The translations under genes were made by a program, and so were the position numbers. A stretch of DNA of 64,000 bases from contig OZ017803.1 in NCBI GenBank assembly GCA_963969395.1, forward strand, positions 1,240,001 through 1,304,000. The letters are read 5' to 3'. This DNA comes from Pseudoscleropodium purum (Eukaryota; Streptophyta; Bryopsida; Hypnales; Brachytheciaceae). Shown here in pieces: positions 60,320 to 64,000 of this stretch. Within the stretch, counting starts at the first letter, position 1. Every line of letters begins with the position of its first letter. A model generated the notes under the pieces. The model did not search any database. It was given only the letters and a program-made list of their open reading frames with translations, and was not told where the DNA came from.

Positions 60320-60948
60320 GTTTCCTCTTTAGTAACTTAGCAATCTTTCTACAAATATTTTTTTGGGATATAAGGACAGATCGTAATTCTTATAAAAGTT
60401 AGAGGAAAATTTATTAAGAAATCAATCTACACCCAAATCAAGAATTGACACAAGTACTGGAGCCCTAAAATGATATTTTTTTTATCTGTGAAAGTTTCAT
60501 CTTGCTTAGCACTTGCCAATTGAAGACAAATTTTAGTTGCAAACAAATGGAAGAAAAAGTTGATTTCTATTCAAGAGAATACAACTAGTTTTGGCTCCTC
60601 AAACAATGGAGCATAAAGCTCGCACGAGGATTCAACAAACAATGTCAATTGAAAAGTGGACCCTAGTTTTACAGCTCAATTTTTTTTTCTAAATCAATAC
60701 TCAATGAATGCAAAAGAGTGTAGCTCCTTACCTTAAGATGCAAATCAATCAAAGAATCAACCACGAACTCCAGCAACTACGCGGACTTTCCAATTGACTT
60801 CCACCGAAATTGCAGATAGGGTTTTATAAAACGGCTGTGCATTGGGGCGCTTTTACCAGACAAGAACCCTTCACTCTGCTAGCCTCATTTTCTAATCCTA
60901 TATTTGCCGTTACAAGGCTTATTTCCAGTGCAACCATTACAGATGCCC
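60320..60948 (-). promoter_or_regulatory. Harbinger transposase 5' region and right terminus
   Basis: About 630 bp between the transposase ATG and the right end. The terminal 19 bp (complement GGGCATCTGTAATGGTTGC) abut TAA 60,949-60,951. No clear TATA box seen. Confidence 0.45.
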
Positions 60949-60951
60949 TAA

Positions 60952-61955
60952 TGGAATTCATCTCACTGTAGGCATTGAAAATTTAGAAAAAGAAAATCAG
61001 AAATCTTAAATTTGGTATTAAAAAAAAAGTAAAATATTTTATTATTATTATTTGAAACAAATATTTAATTATCATTAAGTTTTTCAAACAATAAAACGGA
61101 ATTTCATTGCAATATTTAATTATTTTTGAAGAAAAAATTGCTCCCGCAAAAGAGTACCGGAAATTACTCCCAACCGTGACAGTTACTGGTATGTTGGGCA
61201 GTAGCAGACAACTATCATTAGTTGACTTTTCTTCCATGTCAGAATGTCGGCCTTTGTACAGACATTCCAATAATACGAAATCTCCTCCAATTATGAACAG
61301 GCTGCTGACTTTTCATCCAGAGGACAGATGGATAGGCATCCAGTTATCCGTCCTCCATTCGTGCATGAACATTCATGTATGATTGGAGGACAAATTCATG
61401 GAATCTGTTAAGGTATCTTCTATAGGTGGAAACACCTAAAACCTTCAAAATAAGCAATTCAGATTATTTGGAGGTATATTTTTCGTAAATTTTTTTTCTT
61501 GTAGTATTAGCAATTGAAAATCATGAATTTCCAAAAAAAAAATTAGATTTTTTGGATACATCATGTAATTTCTATGAATTTTCAAAGTGAAACCTCCCAA
61601 AACTACTGAAACCATCGTATAGCTAAATCTAAAGTTGAAAACTCAAAAAATCAGCAATCTATGAACCATAGTTAAGTATGGGATGGTATACTGATGCTTT
61701 TGAAGGACACTTTATGGTAGAACGACCTATAGTCGACCATTTTAGGGATCTCACATATGTTTTGGAGCAGTATAAAGCAATGTAAATTTCCGTGATTTGA
61801 TTAATCCTAACTTTAAAAAGGAGGGAAAAGACATTCTAGACTTTGGTCGGAAATTTGTTCCAGCCTTAATTGCAACTATTTTCAGCCATATATGTTACGT
61901 ATGGGATCCTAGTTGGTAATGGGTGGTTTTATTATAACAAAAGTTTAGGGACATT
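60952..61955. other. Harbinger flank, no gene seen
   Basis: Mixed-composition DNA; 61,120-61,400 is slightly GC-richer, with opposing short ORFs I cannot support. Confidence 0.5.
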
Positions 61956-63126
61956 TTAACACTGAAAGATTAGAGACTATGTTAAAACCAAAATCACTCC
62001 AAAACTACCATTTCTATCAAAGGACCAAATTTTAGAAGATTTTCTTTTTTTAAATTCAAAAATTTCTACCGTGTAAGTTGCAAGATATTAGTATTTAAAG
62101 TGATAAAAATCATTTTTTTGGCCCTAGAAAGAACTGACAATAGAAGATTTTTTGGGGTCCGAGGGGGCTACAAGTTCCCAACCATTCTCGGACATTGGGA
62201 ATTGGCCAAAACCTGTTGCTCAATGTGGTAAATGCGACTACCACATCGACTTCCAAAAAAAAATAAAAAATAAAAAATAAAATTTCAACTTTATTTTTCA
62301 TTTTAAGAATTTTTTTATTTTTTTATTTTTTTTCAATTTTTTTTTCAAACAACGTGGCGTTCACTTCACTACAGGGGGAACTCTAGAGGCTAGGTGCTTG
62401 AAACAACCCTCCCGGACTCTAGAAAATCCTTTAATGATAGTTGCACCTTACAATGTCACATTTGTATGGAAAAATGTCAAAAATGGTGGTCACTCTTTGG
62501 TTTTATTCTTCCAAGCAAGTTGTCTACATGCTCAAAAAAAATTTAGATAATTTGGAATTGCATAATATATAGGAAAGGAAAGTAAGTAAAAAAAAATAGA
62601 TAATGATTCAAAACACTAAATTGTTAAAAATTTAATTATGGAATTGAAAAATGCCAATTCTAACGGTTGTAATGTAATAATAAACAATCTATATGCTACG
62701 CTTTTATTTTTTCAAAAAATATAAAAATTTTAGAATAGGGAATCCATAAGTGTATTTTAGAGTAGGAAATCTATAAGTACTTGCAAAGTAGAACACCTCA
62801 TTACTTCATCTCATAAATCAAAATGGATGGATTCAAAGCTTCCCACTATACATAAAAGTAGAAATTGAATTTCAAATTTTTATTTCTGAAAAAAGTGATC
62901 TCTTAAGAAATTTTTGGAGTGCCCGCTAAGCATTGTAAATTACATATCATGCAATAACTTTTGAACTATGTAGTCAAAAGTTATGAAAATTGTTGGGCCT
63001 TGAAGCTATTCCTTGGGCACATGTTTTGTAGAAATTTCAATGAAAAAAATTAAAAATTCCATTTGTAGTGAGCTGCTTAAAATTGCTATATTGTCAAAAA
63101 ACGCAATTTGGTCCTTTAGGGGTTAA
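61956..63126 (-). mobile_element. R1-family element, copy iv, with an M-family MITE inside
   Basis: Right end GGTCCTTTAGGGGTTAA (TTAA 63,123-63,126); left end TTAACACTGAAAGA, a decayed form of the same. The body matches copy ii but is interrupted by an M-family MITE at about 62,140-62,434 (TAGAAGATTTTTTGGGG ...). Copy ii at 30,545-30,580 lacks it and so shows the empty site. Confidence 0.65.
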
Positions 63127-64000
63127 TAGAAGTCTAGGGTACATAAACAGGAACAAGGATGGTTGGGGTATTTTCACCTTTATATAAACCTCAAATGAAG
63201 GTGTTTGTTTTATTTGTTTATTACAATGAGAATGTAAGACTCCTAGAAACCTTGAGTCCTTGAGTTGTGTTCTTAGGACCATCGGAAATCTTTCTATGAG
63301 GAAAGATGCATAGACTATGTTTCATGGCATTTGTATATAATTATGGTAAGAAAGTTATTGAACTTCAAGGTTTTTATGAACTAAAAAATTAGAAAATCAC
63401 TTTTTTAATATTTTATCATTATATTGTGCTTTCAGAATATAAGGCACAATAATCTATATCTTAAATTAGGTTGTTTATTTTGTTTGTTACGATGAAATCT
63501 CCAAAGTTGTGTGTTTTCTCGGGACATGTTCTTGGAATTGCCTCTTTGTGAAGAAGACTACAAAGACTTCATTTTGTAGCATTCTGACTCATGGTAGAAA
63601 ATATATTGAATTTGGAAGTTTTTAATAATTAATTAAAAATTTTAATTATTATTATTATCTTATTATACTATGGCAACAATATAGGGTACTCTAGTACAAC
63701 TTGTTTCTTACAATGTCAAGAGTTTCAACATATGTTTGATTGAGTGATAATAGGGAGATAATTTTCTCTAGTCAAGGATTTGAAGTAATGAAGGTTGCAC
63801 TATTTTATGCTAATTTCCTGTTGAGTTTAGAATTAGTAGAAATTAAAGAACTATAGATTATACTCCAACTTGTTCTCAATCTATAGGTGAATCTATTTCT
63901 GAGAAGTGCACAACTAAAAACTAGTCTAAGAAACTTCATTAGGTGTCAAAGTATTATTCATTACACAATAATGAAGGCTCCAGTTGCATTAGAAGAAATC
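63127..64000. other. AT-rich DNA, no gene seen
   Basis: No supported frame or repeat up to the window edge. Confidence 0.5.

Larger units (their letters stand above)
35094..60948. mobile_element. PIF/Harbinger element, carrying two large insertions
   Basis: The left end GAGCATCTGCAATGGG at 35,094 and the complement of the right end GGGCATCTGTAATGG at 60,948 are similar. TAA flanks both (35,091-35,093; 60,949-60,951), the 3-bp duplication typical of Harbinger. ORF1 (Myb-like) lies just inside the left end and the transposase runs inward from the right end. Removing the 17.7-kb hAT and the 2.35-kb LTR-like insert leaves about 5.8 kb, a normal size for an autonomous member. The pairing of these two ends is an inference across the insertions. 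Confidence 0.6.

Noticed and set aside
59211..60948. A short Harbinger element starting at 59,214 (gaggcccctaatggc)
   Set aside because: The transposase C-terminus is found further left, at 56,672-56,925, beyond the LTR-like insert, so the element must extend past 59.2 kb.

Overview
The window is AT-rich (roughly 30% GC by eye) eukaryotic nuclear DNA made almost entirely of transposable elements. Plant-type PIF/Harbinger and hAT (DUF659/hATC) transposases, a CACTA-type terminus, GT-AG introns and telobox-like motifs point to a streptophyte (land plant or charophyte) with a large repeat-rich genome; I cannot name the species. I see no rRNA, tRNA, CRISPR or organelle genes. Positions of in-frame stops and frame changes were derived by hand translation.

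Left part (1-35 kb): dispersed repeats. These include a TTAA-ended family with TIRs (R1), a small MITE family with TTAGAAGA ends (M), two short hAT MITEs with 8-bp target duplications (5.7 and 21.5 kb), three large hairpins (5.0-5.6, 9.9-10.3, 12.7-13.9 kb), TG...CA elements with 5-bp duplications that look like solo LTRs (10.6 and 31.9 kb), a CACTA-like terminus (23.4 kb), and two short retroposed 3' ends. A more GC-rich island at 2.6-5.0 kb carries a candidate small repeat protein. A decayed oxygenase-like gene with one recognisable intron lies at 14 kb.

Right part (35-61 kb): a nested stack. The outer layer is a PIF/Harbinger element (about 35,094-60,948, TAA on both sides) with a Myb-like ORF1 facing right at its left end and a transposase facing left at its right end. 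The transposase is split by a 2.35-kb TG...CA element flanked by GTCCC; removing that insert with one duplication copy rejoins the reading frame exactly. The main find is a 17.7-kb hAT-type element (36,642-54,328) inserted in the Harbinger, flanked by an exact 8-bp duplication TTCTTCTT and with hAT-like CARGG ends. It carries four gene remnants: a BED/DUF659/hATC transposase with an unusual acidic tail (-), a coiled-coil RING-H2 protein (-), a protein sharing the N-terminal Cys/Trp domain of the RING protein but ending in a Gly/Ser/Tyr-rich region (+), and an atypical protein kinase (+). GC-rich arrays of GGACGG-type words lie at both ends and a few hundred bases upstream of every one of the four genes. 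A 287-bp MITE at 5.7 kb has the same two ends, so the family has mobilised short derivatives.

All genes of the nested stack are now broken, mostly by in-frame stops that could each arise by one C-to-T change (CAA, CAG, CGA), with few frameshifts. This looks like decay of methylated, silenced copies. Intact relatives should exist elsewhere in the genome.
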